Source: Setophaga petechia (taxonomy: Eukaryota; Chordata; Aves; Passeriformes; Parulidae). From it: a DNA stretch of 64,000 nt. Under the pieces are notes generated by a model. The model was not told the origin of the DNA and did no database searches. It worked only from the letters and a program-made list of their open reading frames with translations. A program made the translations under genes and the position numbers. The stretch spans positions 5,847,001 to 5,911,000 of the forward strand of contig JANCRA010000014.1 in assembly GCA_024362935.1 (NCBI GenBank). The letters run 5' to 3'. Shown piece after piece: positions 1 through 12,040 of this stretch (within the stretch, counting starts at the first letter, position 1; each line of letters opens with the position of its first letter).

Positions 1-3000
1 TTCTACATTTCTCAAGCACTGTGACAACACCTTATGAAATGTAAAAGGTTTTTTAAAGTGTTTTTGGTAGTTTTCCGTGATATTTAACATTAGTGAAATG
101 AAATACATTGCCATCAAAAAGCAGAACTGAAAGATACTTTTCCCATATCAGCTGTTATCGTGTAGGTCCTGTGTCCCAGGGTCTGGGACGGTGCATCTGT
201 GGGACTCCAGCCAGAGAAGCAGGTTTGGATTTGCACATGAGCAATTTCTTGTGAAGAAGCAGTGCCTGAACATGGCTGAGGAGAGTGTGGTTGAGGCTTG
301 GAAATTTGGGACAGGTATTTTGAGAAGCAGAGCTGTGATGCTCAGCAGGAATGTGGGGCTGGAGCGGGGATGAGGGGCAGCCCTGCTGTGAGCTGGGAAA
401 GCTCTTCTGACCGGTGCTGAACACTTGGGAGGCACCAAGGCCAGGGGACATTCCCCTTCCTCACCTCAGGTTGAAAAGAAGGTGTAAAGAAAGTAAACCT
501 GCTCTCCCTCCCAGGATAATCCAATCTGATGGGCTGGGTCCTTCCCAAAGAGGGAAAGAGCAGAGCCTGAATTTCAGGGAGGAGATGGAAGGGGCTGGAG
601 CCGTCGAGGTGATATCCATATCCCCTTCTTCTCAAAGAGCTTAGCAAAACAAAATAGAGAAAGAAAAGCCTCCAGCAGCAGGGAGTGAACGGCTGGAATT
701 TCCTTAATATTAGCTGAGCTTTAGGCGGCAAGCCTTAACGTGGAGAATTATTTTTAATTAATAGCTTTTCCCCTGCTTTGGAGCTCAGCGGGAGGATCTT
801 TGCATTGCGTGAGGAGGGGAGATAGAGCAGTCCCGGTTTTGTAACTGGTAACTATTTCAGGCCAACTGCATTGCCTGGAATAACTTTGTATTCAGAAAAA
901 GAACAAAATGTTACATCAAAAGATATCTTCTTCTGGTTCTTGGATTTAAATTGCCTCTCTGGATAAACCCATAGCCTGACCATAAATGACTTGATGGATT
1001 TTAAGAATCTCCAAGCCAAATTATTCTCTCTCTCCTTTTCTTCCTCCCTGTCTCTCACCTCTGTGTTATCAGCATGGCATTTGGCCCTAAGAGGGGATGT
1101 TCCAAGGATGCTGAGCAATCCCAGCTCTGCCAGGGTCTGAGGCCCCAGGACTTGTGCTGGGTGGCAGGGCCCTTTACCCAAACTAGCCCAGATCCAGATG
1201 GAAAAAGAGGCAGGAAGGTGTTGTGAATTTGTATTACTTTAACACAATGGGTTTGTTCAGAGACAGTTTTCAGGCAATAAATGGCTCCTTTGTGTTCCTT
1301 CCCTCCCCATGGTAGCTTTCAGAGCTGTATATGTGCATATCATTTTGCCTGTGTATTAACAAGCAAGAAGGCTCCCTGGCTTCAGGCTCTCTCCTTCTCT
1401 TCCTCTCCCTCTCCTTCTCCCCAGCTTACAACACCCTCTGCTGCAGCACACAATTAAAACAAAATTAGCAAAATAAGTACAAGTTTATGGCAGGGGGAGG
1501 GGGGGACGACCAAGAATCCTTTCTTTTTGCTTCTCTTATTTGGAGTATTGTATGAGGCTGTAGTGCCTCTTTTTATGAGAGGCTTCCTGGGAGTCGGGAC
1601 ATTTGCTTGTTATACTGTGGCACTGCAAGAGGGTGATCGTCATGGACTATAAAGTAACGGGAAGTCTCACAGCCCCTCCAGCTCTGTAGCACAGTAGCTT
1701 GGCTCACACAGGAGAGAGGGATTTATAGCACTGCCTTGTATTTTTTAACATATTTTGACTGCTTTTTATTTACAACCCAGCCCTACAGTTCTTACTTTGT
1801 CCCCTGCCTCCCTGCCCTCCTATCTTAATTCTGCCTGTTCCTTGTGGTATGTTGAAGCCCCAGAATGGTACAAAAAAAAATCACTTTAGGTGGAGAAGCA
1901 GCATGGATAAGTGTTGAACTTTGAGATGAGCACATTCCCCTTCAGGCACGAAGTTCAGGATAAATATCTGATTTTCTAGGCTATGTGGAAGGCAAGGAGA
2001 GGATGGAGCTGGGAGGAAGAAGCAAGAATATGAAAAAGAGTGTTTTCCTTGTTATCAAACTTGCCAAGCTATTTTCCTTAGGAGCTTTTGTTAAAGCCCA
2101 GTGTCTTTCTCTTATTTAAATAAGTCTAATCTCTGAAGGAGTTCTGAGTTGCTGCTTTTCAAAGCAGTGGGGTGTAGTTCTGTTTTATTAGCTGTCATTG
2201 AAGATCTGATGCAGTCGTGTCAGAAGCTGTAAATGCCTTGATGCTGTCAAGCCAAAGCCGTGCCTGCCATCCCTGGCACTGCCTTCAGAGTCAGTGTCTT
2301 CCAGCTACTGAGGCTCAAAAGCAGCATTTCCCAAATTTTGCTCTGGATTTGGCAGCATTCATGTGTGGCCATGCCCTGGTGGGGTTGGAACACTGGTAAA
2401 TCGGGATTAGTATTTGCAAGAAGGGGGAAGGTTTAGAATGATGCAGGCATTGCCTGAATAATTGAGCAGCTTTTGGGAGACTTTGTCTCTCTGTTAGCAT
2501 GGATCCTGACCCCAGCTCCCTCCCATTTGCTGTGATGAAGCAGTGTGGCATCACGCTGCTGACCACGGCTCAGATTTGGAGTTATCTGCTCTCATTGAAA
2601 CAATTCCCCCAGAAGCTGCAGCAATGAGTTAACCATCTGAGGTCAAGAAGAGGACATTAAATATAATCAGCAGCTCCCTTAATCTTAAGTGGAGAATCCT
2701 CATTTGTTTGAACGTGTGTGCTGATCAAAGCTTGGTAGGAGCCAGGATGTGATAGAAGAGCAGATATTTCCCAGGAAGGATTTTTTTTTCCTCCTCTTTT
2801 TAAGGGCAGAAGGGAAAAGCACCAGGAATTTTGAATTGTTGGAACTTTTCCTCTTGTGGTTCAACTAATGCAGTGAATCAACTGCACTTGACCAGTGCTT
2901 GTACATGTTAACTATCAGCTAACATAATCTGAAGCCCTAGGAAAATAGGTTGTAGCACAGATGTAAGACACTGAAGGAAGACAGTAATTTTTTCCTGTAG

Positions 3001-6000
3001 ATGGGAAATGCATATGTTGCCTCACTCACTTGTCATTACTGAAACTATAGGTAGGGACAAAAATAGAAACTACTGACAGCTTGATTTCTTCATGCTGGCA
3101 CTGAGCTACAGCAGAGCTCTACAAGACCCTATAAATATGCAAGCGAAGGGAAATCCTACACAAGTGCTATCATACTGCTATAGTATACTGAATAGAATTA
3201 GCTTTATTGCAACCAAACAGTATGGACAGAGTCTGCTATTCAGAGCTCCCCTATCTCAGGAACAATGTAAAATGTGAACCAAAGGCAGCTAATCTGGCCT
3301 GTTTACTGGGAACAGTTCCAAAATATATTGTTGGAAATGACTAGAAAAAGCTTTGCACTGCACAGCTCTTATGGAGCAGCCTTTTCTTCCTTTTAAAGTG
3401 AAATGTCCTTGCAGAAATTAAATGCTGTTTCATTAAAAAAAAAAAAAATAAAGGTGGGGGGAGGGGGTAAGGGATCACTGTGGTTTAAACCATTTATTAA
3501 AATTTGTGAAGGATCCAGCGTGCATTGAAAATGCTCCCCCTGCCCCCAAACCTAAACCAACAAAAACAAGCCAGCCCCATGAATAGCTCTTCCTAGCTTC
3601 CTGCACATTGAATATGTATGTTAAAGGACAAGGAGCCAAGAGTCGCTCTGTTTTGCTTTGCTTGGAATATTTTTTCTATGAAAATATTTCCTATTTCATT
3701 TTCATATTGCTATTTTTGATATGTCAAAGTCAGGGGCCATGCCAAGGAGAGGCTGGTGAGCTGGCCACAGAGGAGATTTCTGCCATGCTCACAGTGGTGA
3801 ACAGAAGCAAGATGTACCCCACTGTGTAAATGATGCTCCTGCACCTTTGAGCAGGGTTTAAAGACGTGGCAAGAGCAGAAAACGCTGCTGCTGGGAGGAG
3901 AGTAGGTAAGGTGAAACAAGAGTCAAGCAGAATTCAGGGTGAAGGGACCCCCAAAATTGGGAAGTACTCATTAGGCATGAAATCCTGGAACTTTTCATTG
4001 TTCTCAACAGAAGATATTACTTGTGTCATCTTATGAGCCCTGCAAAGTATGTCTCCCCTCAAGAGCATATCCTCCCTCTTACTTTCATTCACATCTCTAA
4101 AGTGACTCCCTCTCCCTCATTCTTCTAAGCTGCTGTTGTAAGTTTGCTTTGTGATTTAGTTGCTCTCACTTCTTTTTTTTGGAGGTGGCAACTGATTCTT
4201 CCTCGTTAGAACTGAGCAGTGTATACAACTACAGAGTAAACATTTCTATCTTCCTCCTGGTTCAGGCAAAAAACCTTGACCCCTATGCCAGTAGAAGTGA
4301 AACATTTCCAAAACACACTGGCAACTGGAGATGTGGCTGTGGTTAAAAGCCTCCAATTTAAACACAGTTCTCCAGGAAACCATGACCAGGCGAAGACGAC
4401 TCGTCCCTAATGAGAGGTTTGACTCTGTAACAATTTGTTGGCCCACTTGTACATTTTTATTTTATTGTTTGTACTATGGAGCAGTTACCTCTTGATATGT
4501 CTGATAATAAAAATCCCACAGAAGTTTAAATTAGTGTAAGGCTCAGCGATCAGGCTTAGCTGTGATCTGGGTCATTGACTCTCATATCAAATTATGTCAC
4601 CTTCATTAATAACTGAACCATTGACCCTGAAATTCAAGGAGCTTTCCTATGATTTCCTAAAATCTGGAGTTTTTATCCTGTCAGCCACAAATTCTTATGA
4701 GGCAGTGAGATTCCCACTGGCTGACTCTGTCCTCTTCCCAGGTTCTCATCTTTGCTGTTCTAATCTTGTTCCTGGCATTTTTTGCTTTGGTATAATCTGT
4801 CCCAAATTTGTCATGTAGTGGGTACTGTACAACTGCTGCAGGCTGAGGCCGTGCAAAGGAGAGCACTGAGCAGGCTCCTGCCTGTCCAGGTGCAGGACAG
4901 GGGCTGCACATTTCCTTTTTTAGAGAGCTGACCTTCTAAACTGGCTTGATTGCTGCCAGTATTCATAATAGAGAGAACTGAGATAGACCTGTAATTTCAT
5001 TGTCCTGTCCCACACACCAATATCTCCCACATCCCTCCCCCAAAATCTCTCCAGGGCTGCTAGAAGTGAAGAGTTCAGTGGTTTAATTTTCTGTTGTCTT
5101 GCCAAGTTAGAATGGGATTAAATGCTCTCAAGGTCTCTGGACTATCACTTTACCCAAAACATCCATCCCAAGCATTCAAAGAGGCATAGAGGCTCTGCAT
5201 AGCTATTTATTTTAAATGCCTGATTAAAATTTCATGAAAACAGGAAGTCAGGGGAAAAGAATAGATTGCAAGAACGAAGAAATCCAGGGCTTTGTCATTT
5301 TTAACTCAACAACACACAACATTGAAGAAAAAACCCCAACACCCAGCACATTCAATTGTAACTGAGGAATATTTTCACAACTGTACTGAGGCCACTAATA
5401 GCATATTTTGTCATTGACTGGGGAGTTTATGAACTAAGAATGAAACCAATTTTTTAACTTAACTTATTACACAATTTTGATTGTGTTTGTAAATTGTCAC
5501 CTCAAGGTAACCTGAAATTGCTGTTCTTAAACACTGCAAACTTTAAGATTTTTTTAGATACTGTATTGTTTTTTTCTATCTCAGCAGCAATAAATATTGC
5601 AATATCACATCCTTAACAGAGCAGCAGCTCTTCTGTCCTGATATCTTTCTGGTTTTCCATTCTTAAGCATATCTAATTGTCCAAATAAATAATGGGGGCA
5701 GAGACAAAAGACTGATTTTTCTGAATATTAGTCACATGCAAAAAATGCTTTTTTCTTAATGGTTTTTCTGGCTTCTAGAGCTCATTTTTTCCTGTATGTA
5801 GCATGCATGTTTTTATTTTTCCTATATGCCCTTGTTTTATAAGGAAATATCCTCTTTGCTGAAAACATATGAATCAGAAGCAGTGTTTAGCCAGGCTGCA
5901 TTTCAAAAAGATTTAGAGTCTGTTGAGTTCTTCTTGCCTTTTTAGGCTGTGGGAAGCAGGACCCCCATAAAGAGGCTGCAAATGCCCCTCAGCCATTTTC

Positions 6001-8404
6001 CAGTACCACTGTCACCTTGACTACCCGTAGGTAGTCGTGGGGTACTTACAAACCGTCAGTGTCCCAATCTGTTCTCCTGTACCAACCCCATCAAAAATAG
6101 ATGGATGTTAAAATTCTGTATTAGCCTCTCACTGCACAGGCAGCATATGTAGGGTTCTCAGCTAGGGCATCCGGTGGCTCTGGATATGTATAATTATGAT
6201 AGCTTAATGACAAAATAAGTTTTCACTTGCCAATGTCAAATTAATCCTGTCAGTACATACGTCACTGCAAGTGCATTGCTCAGTGTACCCTTACAATATG
6301 CATAATACCATGTCTCCTTGCTTCTGCTTCTCATCATGTGGTCCTCTTGGTGCAGATGCTGTTCAGCCACTTAAAGAGCTGTAACACTACCAGGGGAAAG
6401 AAGAAAAAAAAACTCAGTATGTTATACTGGAACGAATATAATGAGCCTAAAACCTTGGAAGCCTTCCTTTGTTCATCATTCTTGCTGCAAACAGTCACAG
6501 CCTTGTGGATTTCTCTATTATTTCAGCTGTAAAAATCATATTGAAATTTGATGGGAATTATTTCTAGAGGTAGTTAATTGGCTGACTAGGTGTATATGTG
6601 AGGAGAGGTAGCAGGGAGCCCATAAATGACCTTTTCCCTTGTTAGATTGCTCCCTGGCCAGCTGGACATTTGGTATCCTAAGGTGAAGAGTTTTTTAAAT
6701 TACAGTTTCACGGCTTTGCCCCTTTACAAGACAACAATTTCTCTGTGTTAATTCACCATATCGAGGGAAGGAAAGAAAGTCAGCTGCTGCAGAATATCCC
6801 TTATGCTTAAAGAAAGCACGGCACTAATTGCTGGGAGACTTTTGCAAAACAAAATCCTGTGTGGCTCGGTCCACGGCTGCACACTCCAGTCGTCCCCGCT
6901 CCGTGCCAGCATGTCACAGGTGCACACCACAAGGGACAATGCAGCAAATGTAATTGGGAGGCAGGTGGCAATAGCTTGGACTCCGTAACACATTCATCCC
7001 AAGGTGCACTCGTGCATCTGTTAGAAAGTGAAGTAATTTTTTTTTTTTTCTGTAATTCAGTCGGTCTAACAGAGATTTGAGCCATAGGAAAATATTTCCC
7101 ATCTCCTAAACACAACAGGGAAAAAGTTATGAAAAGTCCTCAGAGACTGCAAGTGAGGTGGAGTGGAGGCTGCTAATCTTAGGGAAAAAGCAAGGGGTTG
7201 TCAGTTTACATAGAAGTGGGTCAAGTGCTTTTAACACACTTGAGAGGGCTTTTTCCTCCTCTGCTATCGCTTTAATATCAGCACAAACTTTTCCTTTCTA
7301 GATATGAGCCTTTTGTAATTGCATCAGTGCTGCGTGCTCTGACCGAGCCGGTCACCCTCCTGTGCTCAACCTTCCCTGCATCTTTCCAAGAGCCAGGGCA
7401 GCCTCTCAACGTGGGAACCTTTGTATTTCTGCTCTGAGTCCTAACAAAGGGTGTTTATTCCCTCTCTAAAACACAGAAAGGACCCCAAATGCTTGTACTC
7501 TTACAGGGAGCCTGAAAGTAAATCTTGCCAAGCCGAACTGCAGCAATCTCTGGGGTGGAGTATAACAGCTATAGTGCAGCACGCAGAATCCCTCTATAGG
7601 AGAGGGAGGCTGGTGCCAATTCCAGGCAAAACTATGGGGAATGGGATTCAAATGAGCACAGATGCAATGTGGCTCACAGACAAAAAACGAGCAGCACAAT
7701 ACTGCAAAAATGCACGTAGGTTTTAGTAGCCTTTGGTGGACAAAATACTGCTTTTCTATGAGGGATACCTAAACAAGGCAAACAACATAAAAATTATATC
7801 ACACATTTTGAATGCCACATGCTTCCTAATCCCTAGGGGAGTATTTCCCCCATCTGTCTCAGTTCCTATCTCCACTACTCAACTCTCATTTTAATCTGGA
7901 GTTGGGTCCAGCCGTAATCCAGAGCTTTTAGGAGGGATTTGCACGTGAAACTCATGGGAGGTCCCACTGCTCCTCTCCCAAGGTCTGCTCCAGCCTCTCC
8001 CGGCAGTTTGCAGACTTTGTCCTCCTGCTGCATCTCCAGCTCTTGCCTGGCGGCAGGGCCAGGTAAAGGGAAAGTGTGAGGTTTCGATAACCTGCAGCAA
8101 GTGTTTTCCATCTCCCAGGAGAGAGCTGAGCTGGAAAACAATTTGGAAGACAGAAGCAGAGATCCGGTATCATTTTTGGTGCATCTACTAGAGTTTCTTG
8201 CTGTGAGCCCTTATCAGTGGAGTCCTTGTAGAGCTGCTCATCAGCAGAGATCCTGGGGGCGAGCACAGCGTTATTGCCTCGTCCCATGTGGCTTTTTTTA
8301 TCAGTGCTGTTCTGGCTTCTAAACCTTCTGAAGACGCTGTAATTGGGTACTTTGGGGTGGTTTGGCTTTTTTTATAGTGCAAGTTAAGCTTTTAGACTGG
8401 GCTT
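1..8404. other. Non-coding stretch, no gene recognised
   Basis: I see no exon, RNA gene or clear transposon here. The longest open frame is 129 codons (minus, 342-731) and has no domain-like composition. Local structure consists of a polypyrimidine run at 1388-1425, a G-rich run at 1493-1505, an A14 run followed by G-rich sequence at 3435-3473, two short hairpins (about 4880-4900 with 7-bp arms; 6019-6036 with 7-bp arms and a 4-nt loop) and a T13 run at 7037-7049. The part at about 6740-7080 keeps more CpG than its surroundings and is listed among the findings. The rest looks like unique intergenic or intronic DNA. Confidence 0.7.
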
Positions 8405-8406
8405 TA

Positions 8407-8533
8407 GAAATAAAAATAAAAATAAAATAAAGCAAAAGAAAGCAAAATAAAAGCAAGGAAAGGAAAGAAAAGTAAAAGTTAAAGGAACTAAAATGAAAGA
8501 AAGTGAAATAAAATAGAATGAAAAAGAAAAGTA
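8407..8533. repeat. A-rich purine low-complexity tract
   Basis: About 125 bases are almost wholly A and G with scattered T, built from irregular AAAAT, AAAG and GGAAA words; the first part approximates an (AAAAT)n array. The opposite strand reads as a T/C-rich open frame with a long run of F, S and L codons, which is a composition artefact and not a membrane protein. A decayed microsatellite or the A-rich tail of an old insertion are both possible. No retroposon body could be recognised next to it. Confidence 0.85.
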
Positions 8534-8540
8534 AGCATCT

Positions 8541-11500
8541 GTAGTTAGAAGGAAAGAAATGAAGTTCCAAATAAATAAATTCTACTTCTCTTTCTTGGAG
8601 TGATCTAGGACAGCTGATGGAGATTGACACTCTTAAGTTACATGAATGTTTTGAACGTGTAAAGAATGCTTTATAAATTCAGCTTGGTTTGCTGTGATAC
8701 ACTTTCCAAATTAGGATACTGCAGAGCAGATTGTGAAATGGTGATTTACATGACTTGAGGATTTTGTTCCTTGTGATTAAACACAATAGCACTTTCTTTG
8801 GTTCCCTTTAGAATGCATTTTAAAAAATGTATTAAAATGTATGTAGAAATGTTTTTAAAATGCAGGTTATTTCCACAAATATAAAAATATCAGGCAAAAA
8901 GTGCATTATTGAGTGCTGTGTGAAGTACAGCTGAGCATGTCTAGAATTGCAGCATTCTAAAAGAGGAAATAAAATTACAACCAAGAAAAATATTCAAAGT
9001 ACCTTTTTTTTTTTCTGGCAGGAAAGTGAAAACATGGAGTTTTGTTGGCTCATTCTTCCTTTTGCAAAGGATTTAGTGCTGAGCTTTTACCTCGCTACAT
9101 GATATACTGCAGTGAAATGCACAGAAATTTGGGATTAGATATGAGTTGTAACATCGAGTAAATTTTATGTTGAGAAATTTAGAGTGTGCCAAGCAGCCAG
9201 CTCCTCGGACAAAAGACTAACATGAATAGGTTAGAGAATTATTAGCCTCTAATAATAGATGATATACTATATATCAAGTAATGACTACTTACTATCCTGC
9301 ATTTATCTGTTACACGATGTCCTTTTTAATTACCTACCCTGCCGCCACGGGGGCCGGCAGCTGGTGCAAGAAATGCTGCAAAGCTCATGCCTTCTTCCCT
9401 CATAAAATGAAAATATCTTCCCAATCTGTGCCCTTGTAGTTGTTAAACATGGATTTCCCAGGAAAAAAAGCATCCAAAGCGTGTCTTTTTTGGACAGCAG
9501 TGTTTAAGGAAGGTTGTTTTACTGAAATTGTGTTTCAACACAGTTACATCCAGTGGAGAGCAAAACTCTACCCGACTGTGGCTCTTCCCTTCAGATTTTA
9601 ATTCCTTCTGCTGCTTGTCTAGGTGAGGAACGGATAAAAATAGATTGTTAGATGAGGCTGTTGCTTTTAATTATATTCATAATGAGCATTCACCATCCTT
9701 AATTCAATAGTGCAGTATAACGGGGAGGGCAGGGTAGTTTAACCTCATTTCCTAAGGAAATGAGGCATATAGCATCCCACCACCCACCCACCTGGACCCA
9801 GGCCTCTCCTAACAACGTGTGAATGCTTTCTAAGTGGGCTTGAGAGGGGACAGACATCTCAAAGGTTACATTTCCTCATGGAAATTGGGGTGAGTGCAGG
9901 GAAAAGCTCCACATTGGTGTGCCAGGCAGGTAAGTTCAGTCATTATCTCTGCTGATGGCAGCCCATGGCCAGTGACATCCCCTGCCTGCTGGGGAGCAGC
10001 AGGGCTGGAAGAGCTGGGCATCAGGCTTGCTGCTGGGTCTGGGCTTTGGGATGGGCAGCACTGGGCAAAAACAGAGGAAATCACTTTTGCTCCCAATTTG
10101 GTTTTGGGTAGGAGCATAAATTCTGGGAACCTATTTTGCACTAATTCTTCCCGGTGTAATGTCAGTGCAGGCAGCCTCCTGGTTTTGGTGAAATCAGGGC
10201 AGAATGAGGAGCTGGTTTGCTCTCTGGAAACAGGAAAAGGCTCAGTGAAAATTGGCCACTGTGCTTTTGGACCTGCAGTGTTGCAGGGGACCTTTCCCAT
10301 GCTGTGCCCCCAAAAGAGCAGTTCTCCCCCCTGCTTCCCTCCCTCCATCTGCTCCCACACCGACTGCTCTTGGAGCTGGCAGCACATTAATAAAAAAATG
10401 TAAGTTTTATGGGACAAAGTAAATAAGGCAATTCATATATCATTCCTAAGACACACAGAAAGGAGGCAGAGAAAAATAACCAACCGATATTTTATATGAG
10501 GATATTTCCATGAGTCAGCTCATTTTCACGTTTCTGGGCTTCCAGCTGCAAGCTCTGCTGTGTTGGCTTATCTTCTACTCGAGGCCTGGCATGTGCCAGA
10601 AGTAGCTTATAATTGGCTGTGTTTCCCCTTTGTAAATGGTAATAATAGAGCCTTTATCAGCAGAGAATGGCTAAAAATTTGGATGTCTTTAATTTCATCA
10701 CAACTTGTAATTTTTTTCAGGTCTAATATTACACAAATAGATCTCAGAGCTCCTTGTTCAGGTTGCAGGGCTGACAGCAGAGGGGTTGATTTTTGTAGGT
10801 AGGATATTGAACTGCCCTTCAAATGTTCCCTAGGCAATGGCCATAGAGCTGAATTTATCCTTTAACCCTTGTGGCAGGGGTTTCATTAACCCCTTGGCTT
10901 AAGAAAAGTCATAATAGTTTTGGCTCAACCTGGCTGAGAGAGGCTGATGCATTTCTTGTGGCAGCCTTGGTGTTTATTGCAGGGCAAAAATGCAAGGTAT
11001 TTTCAATGTATTTTAATTCATTTGAGGTTTTCAATGAACTCACCTCAGCCTTCTAAATTCCTCCTGAGATTGCTTCCTGTGGATTTCAAAATGACTAAAT
11101 TTAACTGGGTTGGGGTGGGGGGGGGGGGAAAGCAGCTCATTCAATATGATTTCTAAAGACAACGATGCAAGCTTTATAGAAAATGAATTTTAAATTTCTA
11201 CATGGCAGAAGATTTTGGTTGATCACAGGCATAGGAAGGATGTTGCAAGATTTATTTGGCCAGTCACAACTTGAATTTTGAATAAATTTTGTCAAGCTGT
11301 TAAAAAAAAAAGTGGAAATACATCACTTGACGCATTCAAATCACAAATATGTTTGAAGGGAACTGCAATCTGCTCAGAGATGTCCTGTGAATAAAAAAGA
11401 TTTCACATGTGTTTAATATATTCCTTTTTGAGGAATTAATTGTCCACCAGCCCTGACAAGCATGGGGGATGGAGGAGCGGAATGGGAGCGATTTGCAGTT

Positions 11501-11560
11501 CTTAGTGGGAATTAGTGGCATGACTATATTATAACAATCATAATTAAGCTTTGTACTTGA
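8541..11560. other. Non-coding stretch, no gene recognised
   Basis: This is AT-rich unique sequence without a supported gene. It contains a perfect 11-bp-arm palindrome at 9743-9765 and a G-rich run at 11112-11128 (four G, one T, twelve G). Two large overlapping frames at 9866-10417 (minus, 183 codons) and 9894-10403 (plus, 169 codons) mirror each other across one GC-richer block. Such mirror pairs are typical of chance openness, and neither translation resembles a known family. Confidence 0.65.
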
Positions 11561-11710
11561 ACAGTGCCTTTCCTTGGGGAATCTCAAGGCACTCTGTCAA
11601 ATTTATGGGGAAATCCCAGGGAAATAAGTGATTTCCCTACAGATCTGCAAAAATTCAGTGGCAGAGCTGTGAGCAGACCCCTGGTCTCCAGTCTCCTGGA
11701 CTCTGGCTCC
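11561..11710 (-). mobile_element. MIR-like ancient tRNA-derived SINE, reverse orientation
   Basis: Reading the plus strand, an opening segment (ACAGTGCCTTTCC, then ATCTCAAGGCACT) is followed by AAGTGATTTCCCTACAG, GTGGCAGAGCTGTGAGCAGA and GGTCTCCAGTCTCCTGGACTC. This is the order found in the reverse complement of MIR-like amniote SINEs (ordered landmarks: 'agtgacttgccc', 'gtggcagagc', 'ggtctcctgactc'). The match is from memory of the family and is diverged. A second MIR-like fragment in the opposite orientation starts about 255 bp downstream. Confidence 0.6.
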
Positions 11711-11964
11711 AGCTCACAGCAGGAGCTGCCTGATTCCCCTGTCACAAGCAGGGCAGGACTCCGGGGCTCTGGGAGCACAGCCTGGGGGTGCAGGTGGCTG
11801 CTGGGGGCACTGGGGTGCTCCCTCACCTGGGGCTGTGCAGGGAGCAGTGACACACCATGGATGGAGGGCAGAGCGAAGGTGAGAGCAGGGACTGGCAGCT
11901 CATACCAGACAGCCCTTTCAATGGAACCCTGAACCTCAATAAAAATAACAGTGGGAACCACACT

Positions 11965-12040
11965 TGGATCTTGTTGTAACCTTGGGGAAGTCCTGACTCC
12001 TCCGTGCCTCAGTTTACCCACCTCTACAATTAAAATGTTG
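11965..12040 (+). mobile_element. MIR-like SINE 3' part, forward orientation
   Basis: The stretch contains TAACCTTGGGGAAGTCCTGA followed by CTCCGTGCCTCAGTTTACCC and a CTACAATTAAAATG segment. This matches the conserved core and 3' side of MIR ('gaccttgggcaagtc', 'tgcctcagtttcc', 'ctgtaaaatg') in order and spacing. Only the core and tail are recognisable; the tRNA-derived head is not evident. Such copies are very old and predate birds. Confidence 0.65.

Noticed and set aside
9866..10417. Mirror-image frames of 183 (minus) and 169 (plus) codons
   Set aside because: Overlapping opposite-strand openness in one GC-richer block, neither translation resembling a protein family.
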